Shown in pieces: positions 25,346 to 34,462 of a stretch of DNA of 38,925 nucleotides (position 1 is its first letter; each line of letters begins with the position of its first letter). Source of the DNA: Prevotella sp. GTDB taxonomy: Bacteria; Bacteroidota; Bacteroidia; Bacteroidales; Bacteroidaceae. The position numbers and the translations under genes are program-made. Where the stretch lies: assembly GCA_017443345.1 (NCBI GenBank), contig JAFSNR010000172.1, forward strand, positions 1-38,925, written 5' to 3'. Under the pieces are notes generated by a model that worked only from the letters and a program-made list of their open reading frames with translations, did no database searches and was not told where the DNA came from.

Positions 25346-26785
25346 ATGAAAAGAACTAAGATTATCGATGTGCTGAAAAGCACAGAATACGGTAAGGACG
25401 TCTGCGTGAAGGGCTGGGTGCGTACGCACCGCAGCTCTAAGGCAGTTGACTTTATCGCCCTGAATGATGGTTCGACCATCAAGAACGTACAGGTCGTTGT
25501 TGATCCCAGCCAGTTTGATGAGGAACTGCTGAAGCAGATCACCACAGGTAGCTGTATCTGTGCTGAGGGTAAGCTGGTAGAGAGTCAGGGAGCCGGTCAG
25601 AGCAGTGAGATCCAGGCTACTCAGCTGGAGATTTATGGACTCTGCGATAACACCTATCCTATGCAGAAGAAGGGCCAGAGCTTCGAGGTGATGCGTAAGA
25701 ACGCCCATATGCGTTTGCGTACCAATACCTTTGGTGCTGTGATGCGTATCCGTCACAACATGGCAATGGCTATCCATACTTATTTCCACGAGCATGGTTT
25801 CTTCTATTTCCATACGCCGCTGATTACTGCCAGCGACTGTGAGGGTGCAGGCAACATGTTTCAGGTGACTACCAAGAACCTGTATGACCTGAAGAAGGAC
25901 GAACAAGGCAAGATTATCTACGACGATGATTTCTTTGGTGAGCAGACCTCACTGACGGTATCAGGTCAGCTCGAGGGTGAGCTTGGAGCTACAGCCCTGG
26001 GTGCTATATATACCTTCGGACCTACGTTCCGTGCTGAGAATTCGAATACCCCTCGCCACTTGGCAGAGTTCTGGATGGTAGAGCCTGAGGTGGCTTTCCT
26101 CGATCAGGAAGAACTGATGGACCTTGAGGAGGATTTCATCAAGTATTGTGTTCGTTGGGCGCTTGACAACTGTAAGGACGACCTGCAGTTCCTGAATCAG
26201 ATGATCGACAAGACCCTGATTGCCCGTCTGGAAGGTGTGTTGAAGGAGACTTTTGTTCGTCTGCCTTATACTGAGGGTATCAACATCCTTCAGGAAGCTA
26301 TCAAGAACGGTAAGAAGTTCGAGTTCCCCTGCAACTGGGGTGATGATCTGGCTTCAGAGCACGAGCGTTACCTCGTTGAGGAGCACTTCAAGAAACCTGT
26401 CATCATGACAGACTATCCACGTGCTTTCAAGTCGTTCTACATGAAGCAGAATCAAGATACTGCCGACGGTGGTTCTGTTGGTTACAAGGGTGCTGTGGCT
26501 CCTGGTCCTACCATGCAGGGTACCGATGTGCTGTTCCCACAGATTGGTGAGATTATTGGAGGTTCTGTTCGTGAGGAAAGCTACGACAAGCTGATGTCTG
26601 AGATCAATCGTCGTGAGATGGATCAGACCCATCTCTGGTGGTATATCGATACCCGTCGCTGGGGTACTTGTCCCCACGCAGGTTTCGGACTCGGTTTCGA
26701 GCGTCTCATCCTGTTTGTCACAGGTATGCAGAACATTCGTGACGTGATACCTTTCCCGCGTACCCCCAAATCAGCAGAATTCTAA
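25346..26785 (+). CDS. asnS: Asparaginyl-tRNA synthetase
   Basis: A 479-residue class IIb synthetase. The N-terminal OB-fold (about 15-110) binds the anticodon; motif 2 is in [20 protein letters not shown] (about 228-247), and motif 3 is [15 protein letters not shown] with [11 protein letters not shown] at the end. The N-S-N-T-P-R-H motif-2 loop fits AsnRS rather than AspRS. It charges tRNA-Asn with asparagine. It follows the CTAG array and precedes a membrane barrel gene by 9 bases. Confidence 0.96.
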   Translation: MKRTKIIDVLKSTEYGKDVCVKGWVRTHRSSKAVDFIALNDGSTIKNVQVVVDPSQFDEELLKQITTGSCICAEGKLVESQGAGQSSEIQATQLEIYGLCDNTYPMQKKGQSFEVMRKNAHMRLRTNTFGAVMRIRHNMAMAIHTYFHEHGFFYFHTPLITASDCEGAGNMFQVTTKNLYDLKKDEQGKIIYDDDFFGEQTSLTVSGQLEGELGATALGAIYTFGPTFRAENSNTPRHLAEFWMVEPEVAFLDQEELMDLEEDFIKYCVRWALDNCKDDLQFLNQMIDKTLIARLEGVLKETFVRLPYTEGINILQEAIKNGKKFEFPCNWGDDLASEHERYLVEEHFKKPVIMTDYPRAFKSFYMKQNQDTADGGSVGYKGAVAPGPTMQGTDVLFPQIGEIIGGSVREESYDKLMSEINRREMDQTHLWWYIDTRRWGTCPHAGFGLGFERLILFVTGMQNIRDVIPFPRTPKSAEF

Positions 26786-26794
26786 GAAAGAGAG

Positions 26795-27661
26795 ATGAAG
26801 AAACTATTGGTCCTATTAGCTTTCTTAGGCATGAGCTTGGCTCCTGCCTCTGCACAGGAAGATGACCAGTTGATTTTCAATCATTTAGGTATAGGCATTA
26901 GTGTAGGGACAACAGCCCTTAGCATTAATGCCTCTACTGTTTTGACCCCTTATTTCGGCATTAGGGCAGGTCTCAATATCTGGCCAGCCATCAAGATGTT
27001 TTCCAATATGCACCTTGGCTCCAGAATCCAGAATTGGGAGAAAGGAGATCTCGTGAAGTATGTTGAAGAACTGAATGAGGTTCTGTCTGATGACCAGCAA
27101 GTCCCTATGCAGATGCCAGATGTGGTGGATCTGCGTGTTAAACCGAAACTGACGGCAGGACATATACTTGTAGACTATTATCCCTTCCCCCGTCACAGTA
27201 ATTTCCATCTGACTACAGGTTTCCATGTGGGTACAGGAACGGTTATCAACATTCACAACCGTCATGAAGGCAGTATGATGCCCATTACGATGTGGAACAA
27301 CGCCATGGAGAATCCTGATGCACAGGAAGTCGTGAAGCAAAATGGTTTGCAGCCCATAGGTCTGGTCCTGGGTGATTATTTCATTGCCCCTGACGAAGAA
27401 GGAAATATCGATGCTCGTATCAGGGTGTCAGGCTTCCGTCCATATCTCGGACTGGGTTTCGGCCGTGCAGTACCTCGCAAGCGCATCGGGTGTCAGTTCG
27501 ACCTTGGTGTACAGTTCTGGGGTAGTCCCAGGGTGGTCGTCAATGGAGAAAGACTGGAACCAGACAGGGTAGGCGATGAGCTTGACGATGCCCTCAGTAT
27601 TGTCAGCAGAATCAAGGTGTTCCCCGTCTTGACCTTCCGTTTGGTAGGACGTATTTTCTAA
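26795..27661 (+). CDS. Predicted outer-membrane beta-barrel protein (unknown)
   Basis: A 288-residue protein with a clear signal peptide (M-K-K-L, hydrophobic core, ASA cleavage near 21). The mature part alternates hydrophobic and polar residues in short strands, with Gly/aromatic turns (GIGISVGTTALSI, YFGIRAGLN, YLGLGFGRAV) and ends in a strand finishing R-I-F, the C-terminal Phe typical of barrels inserted by BAM. I do not recognise a named family. It may share the asnS transcript (9-bp gap). It converges with the next gene with 27 bases between stops. Confidence 0.65.
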   Translation: MKKLLVLLAFLGMSLAPASAQEDDQLIFNHLGIGISVGTTALSINASTVLTPYFGIRAGLNIWPAIKMFSNMHLGSRIQNWEKGDLVKYVEELNEVLSDDQQVPMQMPDVVDLRVKPKLTAGHILVDYYPFPRHSNFHLTTGFHVGTGTVINIHNRHEGSMMPITMWNNAMENPDAQEVVKQNGLQPIGLVLGDYFIAPDEEGNIDARIRVSGFRPYLGLGFGRAVPRKRIGCQFDLGVQFWGSPRVVVNGERLEPDRVGDELDDALSIVSRIKVFPVLTFRLVGRIF

Positions 27662-27688
27662 ACGAGGTCTATACCGCTGGTGTCAGGG

Positions 27689-28294
27689 TTAGAACTTATA
27701 CCTGATACCGGCTAAGAGGAAGCCCTGCTCGCCAACGCCTGCCTCAGCAAAACCACGGAACTTTTTGCCAAACTCCACACCGATGAATGAGAGCTGGAAC
27801 ATGAAGTAGGTGCCGTTACTATCTGTCGACTTGTTTGTTGCAAAATCTTTCTCTGTGCTGTTCAGGAACGCGGCACCGGCGGCAACCTTGGAATAGAGAC
27901 CGAAGGTGTTCTTCAAGCTCCAGTACCACTTGAAGGCCGGCATTACAGCGATGTAATTACGCTTGCGCTCGCCCACCTTGTCTTTGTTTCCGCTCCTCTT
28001 CATAACATCACTGTCCCATTTTGAATATGACACGAAGCCACCGAGGGCCAGCCTGGGATTGTTGAAATGATAGAAGTACTCTGCGGAAATCGGGCCTAAG
28101 ATAAAACCGTCGTTATACTCGCTATCGGAGAAAATGGCCTTGGCCAGACCTTCACCGATACCTCCTCCCAACTGTGTAATACTACCCACGCCATAAGACA
28201 GACTGATCTCATGGTGGAGATTCTCATTCTGTGCACTTGTATTCACTGCAACCATCATAGCGGCTGCCACCAGAACTAAAAACTTTTTCATCAT
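27689..28294 (-). CDS. Small outer-membrane beta-barrel protein (unknown)
   Basis: A 201-residue protein with a signal peptide (M-M-K-K, cleavage after S-A near 21). The mature sequence has alternating strands (EISLSYGVGSI, AEYFYHFNN, YIAVMPAFKWYW, FGKKFRGFAEAGVG) and ends in G-I-R-Y-K-F, a C-terminal aromatic signature. The size suggests an 8-strand barrel of the OmpW/OmpA-like or DUF3575-like kind; the family is uncertain. It is last in a minus-strand cluster with the CvfB-like gene, 50 bases upstream. No clear -7 box is seen in that gap. Confidence 0.65.
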   Translation of the reverse strand: MMKKFLVLVAAAMMVAVNTSAQNENLHHEISLSYGVGSITQLGGGIGEGLAKAIFSDSEYNDGFILGPISAEYFYHFNNPRLALGGFVSYSKWDSDVMKRSGNKDKVGERKRNYIAVMPAFKWYWSLKNTFGLYSKVAAGAAFLNSTEKDFATNKSTDSNGTYFMFQLSFIGVEFGKKFRGFAEAGVGEQGFLLAGIRYKF

Positions 28295-28344
28295 TGTAAT
28301 GCTGTTAATTGTTATTAGTTATATATTGTATTTTTTCATACCGT

Positions 28345-29190
28345 TCAGGGAACGAGGCGGATACTGTCATCCTCGATAATGATCAGCCGTCGGCGATAGA
28401 GATCGCCGATGGCTTTCTTGTAGGCCTTCTTAGAAACGTGGAAACGGTCGTAGATCAGTTCGGCAGGCGACTTGTCGCTGAGGTTGCAGCGACCATCGTT
28501 CTCATAGAGGTAGCGTAGCAGCACTTCGGCAAAGTCGAGTGTCTGTTGACGACCTGTTGGCTGAAGGGTGAGATCGATTTTACCATCCTGTCGTACATGG
28601 TCTACGTAAGCAGTCAGCTTGTCTCCGCTATGTAGAGGTTGGAAGATCTGATTGTCGTAGATCTGTCCTTGGAACTTATTGTTGACGATTACCTTGAAAC
28701 CCAGGTCAGTCTTCTGCCATACGAGCGCATCCACTGGAGTACCATGGGTAAGTGAAGGCAGATCCGCTGTCGTGGGTATGCTGAGTTGTTTCTCCACCTT
28801 CGCTGTTGCCATCAGCCGATAACTGTCCTCATCCACCTTGATATATATAATATGGTGTTGTCCCAGTGCCATCCGCTGTTTCTGTTCACGGAACGGACAA
28901 AAAAGATCCTTCATCAGTCCCCATTTCAGGAAAGCTCCAAACTGGTTGACCCAAGCCACTTCCAGCGAGGCAAACTCGCCCACCTTGGCGTAGGGATGCT
29001 CAGTGGTAGCCACAGGACGTTCTTCCTGATCCAGATAGATAAACACCTCGACTTCGTCATCGATATGCATGTCCTTTGTTACATAGCGTTGGGGAAGCAG
29101 GATTTCACCTTCTTCACCACCGTCGAGATAAAGTCCGAAATCTACAGACTTTACTATTCTGAGGGTATTGTAGTCTCCGAGTCTGAGCAT
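28345..29190 (-). CDS. CvfB-like S1-type RNA-binding protein
   Basis: A 281-residue protein of the CvfB/YitL family. There are three S1-like beta-barrel modules (about 3-62, 66-130 and 145-212; [16 protein letters not shown] is typical of the first), then a C-terminal winged helix (about 220-278). In Firmicutes CvfB binds RNA and affects virulence gene expression; the role in Bacteroidota is not established. Its start overlaps the lolD end by 37 bp, so it is translated from the lolD message. Confidence 0.85.
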   Translation of the reverse strand: MLRLGDYNTLRIVKSVDFGLYLDGGEEGEILLPQRYVTKDMHIDDEVEVFIYLDQEERPVATTEHPYAKVGEFASLEVAWVNQFGAFLKWGLMKDLFCPFREQKQRMALGQHHIIYIKVDEDSYRLMATAKVEKQLSIPTTADLPSLTHGTPVDALVWQKTDLGFKVIVNNKFQGQIYDNQIFQPLHSGDKLTAYVDHVRQDGKIDLTLQPTGRQQTLDFAEVLLRYLYENDGRCNLSDKSPAELIYDRFHVSKKAYKKAIGDLYRRRLIIIEDDSIRLVP

Positions 29191-29897
29191 GTCTGAGAAT
29201 TAAGAAGTGAGAATTGAGAATTAAGAGAAGATTCTTCAGAGGCAGAATCCTCGATGAGGCCATCGCGAAGATGGATGGTTCTGTCAGTGATACTTGCCAG
29301 CGTCTCATCGTGAGTGACAATGACGAAAGTCTGTCCGAACTTGTCGCGCAGATCGAAGAACAACTGATGGAGTTCTTCCTTGTTTTTCGTATCGAGCGAG
29401 CCAGAAGGTTCATCTGCGAGGATCACGGCTGGGTTGTTTACCAATGCGCGAGCCACAGCTACGCGTTGTTTCTCGCCACCTGAGAGCTCATTGGGTTTAT
29501 GGGTGGCTCGATCAGCGAGCCCCATGAAGTCCAACAGTTCCTTAGCCCGTTGGCGAGCCTGTTTCTGTGATACTCCTGCGATATAGGCAGGTATCATGAT
29601 ATTCTCGATGGCCGTAAACTCTGGAAGTAGCTGATGGAACTGGAACACAAATCCCAGATGCTGATTGCGGAAATCAGCCAGTTTCTTGGTGGAGAGTTTA
29701 ATGGTGTCGATGCCATCTACGATAACCTGTCCATTGTCAGGACGATCCAGTGTGCCGATGATTTGCAGCAGTGTGGTCTTACCTGCACCACTGGGGCCAA
29801 CGATACTTACCACCTCTCCTTTGTCGATGTGGAGGTCGATGCCCTTCAGTACTTGTAGTGAGCCAAAACTTTTGGTGATATTCTTAACGTCAATCAT
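29154..29897 (-). CDS. lolD: LolD-like lipoprotein-release ABC ATPase with a repeat-encoded tail
   Basis: A 247-residue ATPase: Walker [10 protein letters not shown] (34-42), signature [15 protein letters not shown] (136-150), Walker [14 protein letters not shown] (158-170). The LSGGEKQR and EPSGSLD forms mark the LolD/MacB group, which powers release or extrusion at the inner membrane. The permease partner is not in the window. The conserved part ends near L214 (LRDGLIED). Residues 217-247 are a Ser/Asn/Gln-rich extension read from a 7-bp repeat array and from the start of the CvfB-like gene, so it is probably an accretion rather than a domain. Confidence 0.88.
   Translation of the reverse strand: MIDVKNITKSFGSLQVLKGIDLHIDKGEVVSIVGPSGAGKTTLLQIIGTLDRPDNGQVIVDGIDTIKLSTKKLADFRNQHLGFVFQFHQLLPEFTAIENIMIPAYIAGVSQKQARQRAKELLDFMGLADRATHKPNELSGGEKQRVAVARALVNNPAVILADEPSGSLDTKNKEELHQLFFDLRDKFGQTFVIVTHDETLASITDRTIHLRDGLIEDSASEESSLNSQFSLLNSQTCSDSETTIPSE
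29195..29229. repeat. Heptamer array in the lolD 3' end
   Basis: Five 7-bp units (GAGAATT, AAGAAGT, GAGAATT, GAGAATT, AAGAGAA) lie immediately upstream of the CvfB-like start. On the minus strand they encode part of the extra LolD tail, including a repeated L-N-S-Q. Confidence 0.7.
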
Positions 29898-29900
29898 AAC

Positions 29901-29928
29901 CTTTTACTTTTCACTTCTTCACTTTTCG
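29901..29928. repeat. Heptamer array at the antiporter stop
   Basis: Four 7-bp units (plus strand CTTTTAC, TTTTCAC, TTCTTCA, CTTTTCG), the reverse complement of the array type at 16742. The antiporter stop codon (29911-29913) and its last basic residues K-V-K-K are read from it, and lolD begins 3 bases beyond. Confidence 0.7.
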
Positions 29929-32046
29929 TTTCTCATGAATCCAACGCAGAATTGTGTCGTAGATACTCTTCTCCTCATGGTGCTGAGCCTCCGTGAAGCT
30001 CATGCGCTCATCCTTGGTATTACCAAACTGATCAGGGAAGATAATCATCAGGTTCTTGCCTGAGAAATGCTTCTGCAATTCATCAGGCAGCCGTTCAAGG
30101 GCATTCTTGTAGGAGATAGTACCCTTACGCGCTGTCACGACGACGAACAGATGGTCTTCAGCGATGCCAGAAGCCAGCTTCGGCAGTTCATTCCAGTGTT
30201 CCATGGGCGTATATTCTGCCCTGACGTTGGAATGGCGGTTGTTCACATATTGGGCTATCAGTACGAGTGACTCGTTGCGCCCATGGAACTGGATACGACA
30301 GTCCAGTTGTCCTGCCAGACGACTCAGACGCTCCAGCCAACGATGGAAACCAGGTTCGAACTCAGCCCTGGAAGGTACTGCCACCTGAATACGGCGTAGT
30401 GTCGACATGGGCTGAACAAATCGCATGAGCACAATCTGACGATTCAAACCATTGTAGAGACTCTGAATGAATTCTCCCCAGAACCTGGGGTTGATATCCG
30501 TATGAACGTGCATGCCCATGATAATCTCTGAACAGGCAAATTCACGGAAGGCGTGTTTGATGCCGTTGGCAATATTTGTGGCGAGACGTACCTGCGTCTG
30601 GACCTTCACCTCTGAAGCGCTGGCCTGTTGCTGCAGTTTCTCCAATAGTCTGAGCCCTTGTTCACGGGCTTTGTTGCTGTTCTTGTCGTCATAGACCACG
30701 TTCAGGGCAACGACCTCTCTGCCAAGTCGTTGGTTACGCATCAGCAGCGAGAGGTAGAGCAGTTGTGGGGCGATTTCCGGATACTTCACGCAGAGCAGGA
30801 TCTTCTCGTCATCATCCTTGGGCGTCTCTGCCGTCAGATGACTCTTCTCCTGAATGATGATCTGCTGCGAGGCATGTTCCGTCATCAGGGTACTGATCAC
30901 GCAAGTGAAGAGAATCATCATGATGACTCCGTTGAGCATATCGTCGCTCACGAGGTATTCGCCAGGAGCCACCTCGAGTCTCATACCCACCATCACCATC
31001 GCGATGGCACCAGCAGCATGAGCTGAGGTCAAACCAAACATCATATGTCCGTCAGCCTTAGGCTTTCTGAACAGCAGGCTGGAGATATAGGCAGCCACAG
31101 CCTTTCCGAAGGTGCCGATAAACACGATGAGGAACACGATCCACAGAATCTGGGCACTCGAGAACAGGATCCTGACATTGATGAGCATACCCACACCAAT
31201 CAGGAAATAGGGGATAAACAGAGCGTTGCCGATAAACTCGATGCGATTCATCAAGGGCGATACGTGGGGGATATACCTATTCAAGATCAAACCTGAGAAG
31301 AAAGCTCCGAAAACCCCCTCAATGCCGATGGCTGTTGACAAGGCTGCACTGAGGAACATGATGCCCAGCACGAAGATATACTGCATGACGGCATCACTGT
31401 ATCGACGCAGGAAATAGCGCGTCAGCTTGGGAATCAAGATAAGGCTACTAGCACAGAAGATGGCGAACTTGATGATGAAGAGGATCCAGAACAGCCAGTT
31501 GCTGTCCTTGCTGAACGAACCTGAGATGGCCGCCAGCATCACCAGTGCGAGGAACAGCGATATCATCGAGGATCCCACACTGAGGGTCACACTCGGATGG
31601 CGCTGCAGACCATAGCGCCCAATGATGGGGTAGGCTATCAGCGTGTTCGATGCCATGATACATCCCAGCAGGAACGAGGCTGCAGACGAATAGCCCAGGA
31701 TCGTGATAGCCATGATGTAAGTCAGGATCAGCGGCACCAGACACGTCAGCAGTCCGAAGATCATAAACTGACGCGAATGCTTCTTCACACCCTCCGTGTC
31801 CATCTCCAGTCCAGCGAGGAACATGATGTAGTAGAGTCCTACGCGTCCAAAGAGTTCAAAGGAGTTGTCGCGCTCCAAAATATTAAAGCCATACTGCCCG
31901 ATAGCGACACCTGCGAGCACCATACCGATGATATGCGGAATACGCAGTTTACTCATCACGATAGGTGCAAACAGAATGATCATCAGCACCACAAAAAAGA
32001 TTAATGTGGGGTCTGTAATCGGGAAATATGATAATAATAATGTCAT
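29911..32046 (-). CDS. CPA2-type cation/H+ antiporter with universal-stress-like C-terminal domains
   Basis: 711 residues from ATG 32046. About twelve membrane helices span roughly 8-400; the first (TLIFFVVLMIILFAPIVMSKL) and a run of L-R-I-P-x-I-I-G-M-V-L-A-G are typical of Kef/Nha-type exchangers, and SAHAAGAIAMVMVG lies in the late core. The last 300 residues are soluble, with two universal-stress-protein-like modules (about 415-545 and 560-690) presumed cytoplasmic and nucleotide-sensing. It likely exchanges Na+ or K+ for protons. An upstream in-frame ATG (32151) would cross both promoters of the divergent region, so I reject it. Confidence 0.85.
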   Translation of the reverse strand: MTLLLSYFPITDPTLIFFVVLMIILFAPIVMSKLRIPHIIGMVLAGVAIGQYGFNILERDNSFELFGRVGLYYIMFLAGLEMDTEGVKKHSRQFMIFGLLTCLVPLILTYIMAITILGYSSAASFLLGCIMASNTLIAYPIIGRYGLQRHPSVTLSVGSSMISLFLALVMLAAISGSFSKDSNWLFWILFIIKFAIFCASSLILIPKLTRYFLRRYSDAVMQYIFVLGIMFLSAALSTAIGIEGVFGAFFSGLILNRYIPHVSPLMNRIEFIGNALFIPYFLIGVGMLINVRILFSSAQILWIVFLIVFIGTFGKAVAAYISSLLFRKPKADGHMMFGLTSAHAAGAIAMVMVGMRLEVAPGEYLVSDDMLNGVIMMILFTCVISTLMTEHASQQIIIQEKSHLTAETPKDDDEKILLCVKYPEIAPQLLYLSLLMRNQRLGREVVALNVVYDDKNSNKAREQGLRLLEKLQQQASASEVKVQTQVRLATNIANGIKHAFREFACSEIIMGMHVHTDINPRFWGEFIQSLYNGLNRQIVLMRFVQPMSTLRRIQVAVPSRAEFEPGFHRWLERLSRLAGQLDCRIQFHGRNESLVLIAQYVNNRHSNVRAEYTPMEHWNELPKLASGIAEDHLFVVVTARKGTISYKNALERLPDELQKHFSGKNLMIIFPDQFGNTKDERMSFTEAQHHEEKSIYDTILRWIHEKRKVKK

Positions 32047-32054
32047 TTCGGCTA

Positions 32055-32062
32055 CAAAGGTA
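32055..32062 (-). promoter_or_regulatory. -7 box of the antiporter operon, 8 bases from the ATG
   Basis: The minus strand reads TACCTTTG, ending 8 bases before the ATG at 32046. A transcript from it would be nearly leaderless. It is back to back with the asd -7 box, with 32 bases between the two boxes. Confidence 0.7.
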
Positions 32063-32094
32063 GGCATTTTTTTCGTAAAATGAAAAAAAATATC

Positions 32095-32102
32095 TACCTT
32101 TG
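32095..32102 (+). promoter_or_regulatory. -7 box of asd
   Basis: TACCTTTG, 36 bases before the asd ATG. No clear -33 TTTG is visible in the A/T-rich stretch between the divergent boxes. Confidence 0.7.
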
Positions 32103-32138
32103 CAGCCAAATTGTAACCAAATAAAAAGATAAGGCAAG

Positions 32139-33152
32139 ATGAAAGTAGCAATTGTAGGTGCGAGTGGAGCCGTAGGACAGGAGTTTCTGCGCATCCTCGC
32201 TGAGAGAGATTTCCCCATGGACGAACTGGTGTTGTTTGGCTCAGAGCGTAGCGCAGGCCGTAAGTACACTTTCAAGGGAAAGGAGATTGAAGTGAAGTTG
32301 CTTCAGCATAACGATGACTTCAAGGATGTGGATATCGCCTTCACCAGTGCTGGTGCTGGTACCTCTAAGGAGTTTGCCGAGACCATCACGAAATATGGTG
32401 CTGTCATGATCGACAACTCTTCAGCTTTCCGTATGGACGACGATGTGCCCCTCGTAGTGCCTGAGTGCAATGCTGAGGATGCCCTGAACCGTCCTCGTGG
32501 CATCATTGCCAACCCTAACTGTACCACCATCATGATGGTCGTTGTTCTCCAGCCACTGGAGCAAATCTCTCACATCAAGCGCATCCATGTGGCCTCATAT
32601 CAGAGTGCCTCAGGTGCTGGTGCCGCTGCGATGGCCGAACTGCAGCAGCAGTATAAGGAGATGGTTGAAGAGGGTGAGGTAAAGACCATCAAGAAGTTTG
32701 CCCACCAGTTGGCTTACAATGTTATTCCCCAGATCGACGTGTTCCAGCCCAATGGCTACACGAAGGAGGAGATGAAGATGTTCAATGAGACTCGTAAGAT
32801 CATGCATACCGATGCCAAGTGCTCTGCTATGTGTGTACGTGTCAGCTCATTACGTTCTCACTCAGAGAGTGTCTGGATCGAGACAGAGAAGCCTATTAGT
32901 GTCGAGGAAGCTCAGAAGGCGATTGCAGCAGCCCCTGGTTGTACACTGAAGGACGATCCTGCCACACTGACCTATCCCATGCCCCTCGAGACGGCTGGCA
33001 AGGATGATATCTATGTAGGTCGTGTACGTAAGGATCTCAGCGATGACTGTGGTCTGACATTCTGGCTCTCTGGCGACCAGATCCGCAAGGGTGCAGCTCT
33101 GAATGCCGTTCAGATTGCAGAGTATCTCGTAAAAGTAGGAAATGTTAAATAG
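32139..33152 (+). CDS. asd: Aspartate-semialdehyde dehydrogenase
   Basis: A 337-residue enzyme reducing aspartyl phosphate to the semialdehyde for lysine/diaminopimelate, threonine and methionine. The NADP-binding loop GASGAVGQ is at 7-14, the catalytic cysteine C128 in NPNCTT, and the catalytic histidine H241 in [10 protein letters not shown]. The length is standard. It is divergent from the antiporter. The next gene, a lipoprotein, starts 4 bases after the stop and probably shares the transcript. Confidence 0.96.
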   Translation: MKVAIVGASGAVGQEFLRILAERDFPMDELVLFGSERSAGRKYTFKGKEIEVKLLQHNDDFKDVDIAFTSAGAGTSKEFAETITKYGAVMIDNSSAFRMDDDVPLVVPECNAEDALNRPRGIIANPNCTTIMMVVVLQPLEQISHIKRIHVASYQSASGAGAAAMAELQQQYKEMVEEGEVKTIKKFAHQLAYNVIPQIDVFQPNGYTKEEMKMFNETRKIMHTDAKCSAMCVRVSSLRSHSESVWIETEKPISVEEAQKAIAAAPGCTLKDDPATLTYPMPLETAGKDDIYVGRVRKDLSDDCGLTFWLSGDQIRKGAALNAVQIAEYLVKVGNVK

Positions 33153-33156
33153 TAAT

Positions 33157-33648
33157 ATGGTTAAGTTACTGAGGAAGGCCAGTCTAGCTGGCCTTCTTCT
33201 CCTTTTATTGACGGGCTGTGGCGTAGGCGACGACAATGGCGAGCGCCTGGGTGAGTATATCGTTGGCACCTGGCAGCGTGGCTGGGGACCTGGCGATGTC
33301 ATCATCGAGGGAGCTCCTGAGCCTGAAGACCCTGATGATCCAGGATGGACACCTGAAAGGTTCAGCTACGACAAGTTTATCTTCAATGGTGACGGTACCT
33401 ACAACGGCATGATCCGTACAGGCTCGTTTACGGTTCTAGGAAAACTTGGCGAGACCATCTTCACTGGCGAATACAAGTGCGACAACAGCAACCTGAAGAT
33501 GGATTTCACCAATGAGGACGGACAGCGAGGAACGATTCTCGCCTTGGTCCGCTCGTTTACGGAAACCACGCTGATTATCAGCTATGAAGCCGAGGAGATA
33601 GGCGTCAGTGGAGTTCGTGTACAGATGACATTAAGAAAAGAGGGGTGA
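33157..33648 (+). CDS. Small lipoprotein of unknown function
   Basis: 163 residues from ATG 33157. A lipoprotein signal ends in LLTGC (C21). After a Pro/Asp-rich stretch (E-P-E-D-P-D-D-P) the mature part has beta-rich lipocalin-like features (FIFNGDGTYNG, GEYKCDNSNLKMDF, T-L-I-I-S-Y-E). An ATG at 33142 would overlap asd and lengthen the n-region by five residues; the later one is more usual. Such small lipocalin-like lipoproteins are common in Bacteroidales. It ends in a palindrome shared with the convergent DUF4249 gene. Confidence 0.75.
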   Translation: MVKLLRKASLAGLLLLLLTGCGVGDDNGERLGEYIVGTWQRGWGPGDVIIEGAPEPEDPDDPGWTPERFSYDKFIFNGDGTYNGMIRTGSFTVLGKLGETIFTGEYKCDNSNLKMDFTNEDGQRGTILALVRSFTETTLIISYEAEEIGVSGVRVQMTLRKEG

Positions 33649-33669
33649 TTCAATTGAATCACTCCTCTT
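33638..33669. terminator. Palindrome holding both convergent stop codons
   Basis: Two 16-base half-sites (33638-33653 and 33654-33669) are complementary apart from one G-T wobble. The plus-strand TGA (33646-33648) and the minus-strand TGA (plus 33659-33661) are at mirror positions. It probably ends transcription in both directions, although no long T run follows. Confidence 0.65.
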
Positions 33670-34456
33670 CTTCTACATATTCTGTACGGAATTCAATCCC
33701 TCGTCCAACACCACTGAAAGCACTGAAATACCCCAGACATCCTCCAGTAAAGTTGTCGATAGGATTGGTTCCTGTATTGTCCATCAGCAGGAGCGAGTAG
33801 AGATATTCATACGAACGTTCGTCGATGGTTCTCACCTCTGCTTCCAGTTCATCTCCTTCTCTCAGTCTGTCCTGATCCGTACTTCCTTCCTTGTTAAAGG
33901 CGAAGAGCTGCTGCAGTTCTCCCCCCGGGTTCGTATCATCCTTCAACACGGCACTGCGATAGGGAATGCCGTTGCGATAGATGTGGATATAATAGTAGTT
34001 CACCTCGTTGGGGAAATCCTGAAGCCTGACATCACCAAAGATGTAACGCTCTGAGAGCATGTTCTTCCAGATCAGACGGAAAGAATTGATTTGTGCCATC
34101 CTGTACATCCTCGAGGTAGATGAGAAATGCTGTCCGTCGACCTCGACGTCGAGACGATAGGTCTTGCCTACCTCTCCACGTTCGTCAGAGATGTAATAGT
34201 CTCTGTCTGAGTAAGGTACATCGAATGTACGTCCATCCTCGTCAGTGATGGTGACCTTGGCGTTGTTGATGCCACAGACTGAGGTCGTATCCGACATGTT
34301 TTTGGTCTGGCTGACGCGGACGATGGTCTCATAGGGTGTGATCCAGCCTTCCACATAGTAGAGGGGCACGATGCTGTGAAAATCCATGTCAATAGTCTTC
34401 TCGCAGCTGCAGAGGCTCAGACAGATGAACAATAGGGTATATATCTTTGCTTTCAT
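33659..34456 (-). CDS. DUF4249-like lipoprotein
   Basis: A 265-residue protein with a lipoprotein signal ending L-C-S-C (C18). The mature part has the pattern of the Bacteroidota DUF4249 family: a V-E-G-W-I-T start, V-x-V-S-Q-T-K-N, N-A-x-V-x-I-T-D-E-D-G and Y-x-L-D-V-E-V-D-G, an Ig-like beta arrangement. Members are usually encoded next to a TonB-dependent receptor, as here (6-bp gap), and are thought to sit on the outer membrane as its partner. The substrate is unknown. Confidence 0.8.
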   Translation of the reverse strand: MKAKIYTLLFICLSLCSCEKTIDMDFHSIVPLYYVEGWITPYETIVRVSQTKNMSDTTSVCGINNAKVTITDEDGRTFDVPYSDRDYYISDERGEVGKTYRLDVEVDGQHFSSTSRMYRMAQINSFRLIWKNMLSERYIFGDVRLQDFPNEVNYYYIHIYRNGIPYRSAVLKDDTNPGGELQQLFAFNKEGSTDQDRLREGDELEAEVRTIDERSYEYLYSLLLMDNTGTNPIDNFTGGCLGYFSAFSGVGRGIEFRTEYVEEEE

Positions 34457-34462
34457 GCCTTT

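Noticed and set aside
32047-32151. Upstream ATG extending the antiporter by 35 residues
   Set aside because: The extension overlaps the asd start and both divergent promoters, and its sequence looks like translated intergenic A/T-rich DNA.
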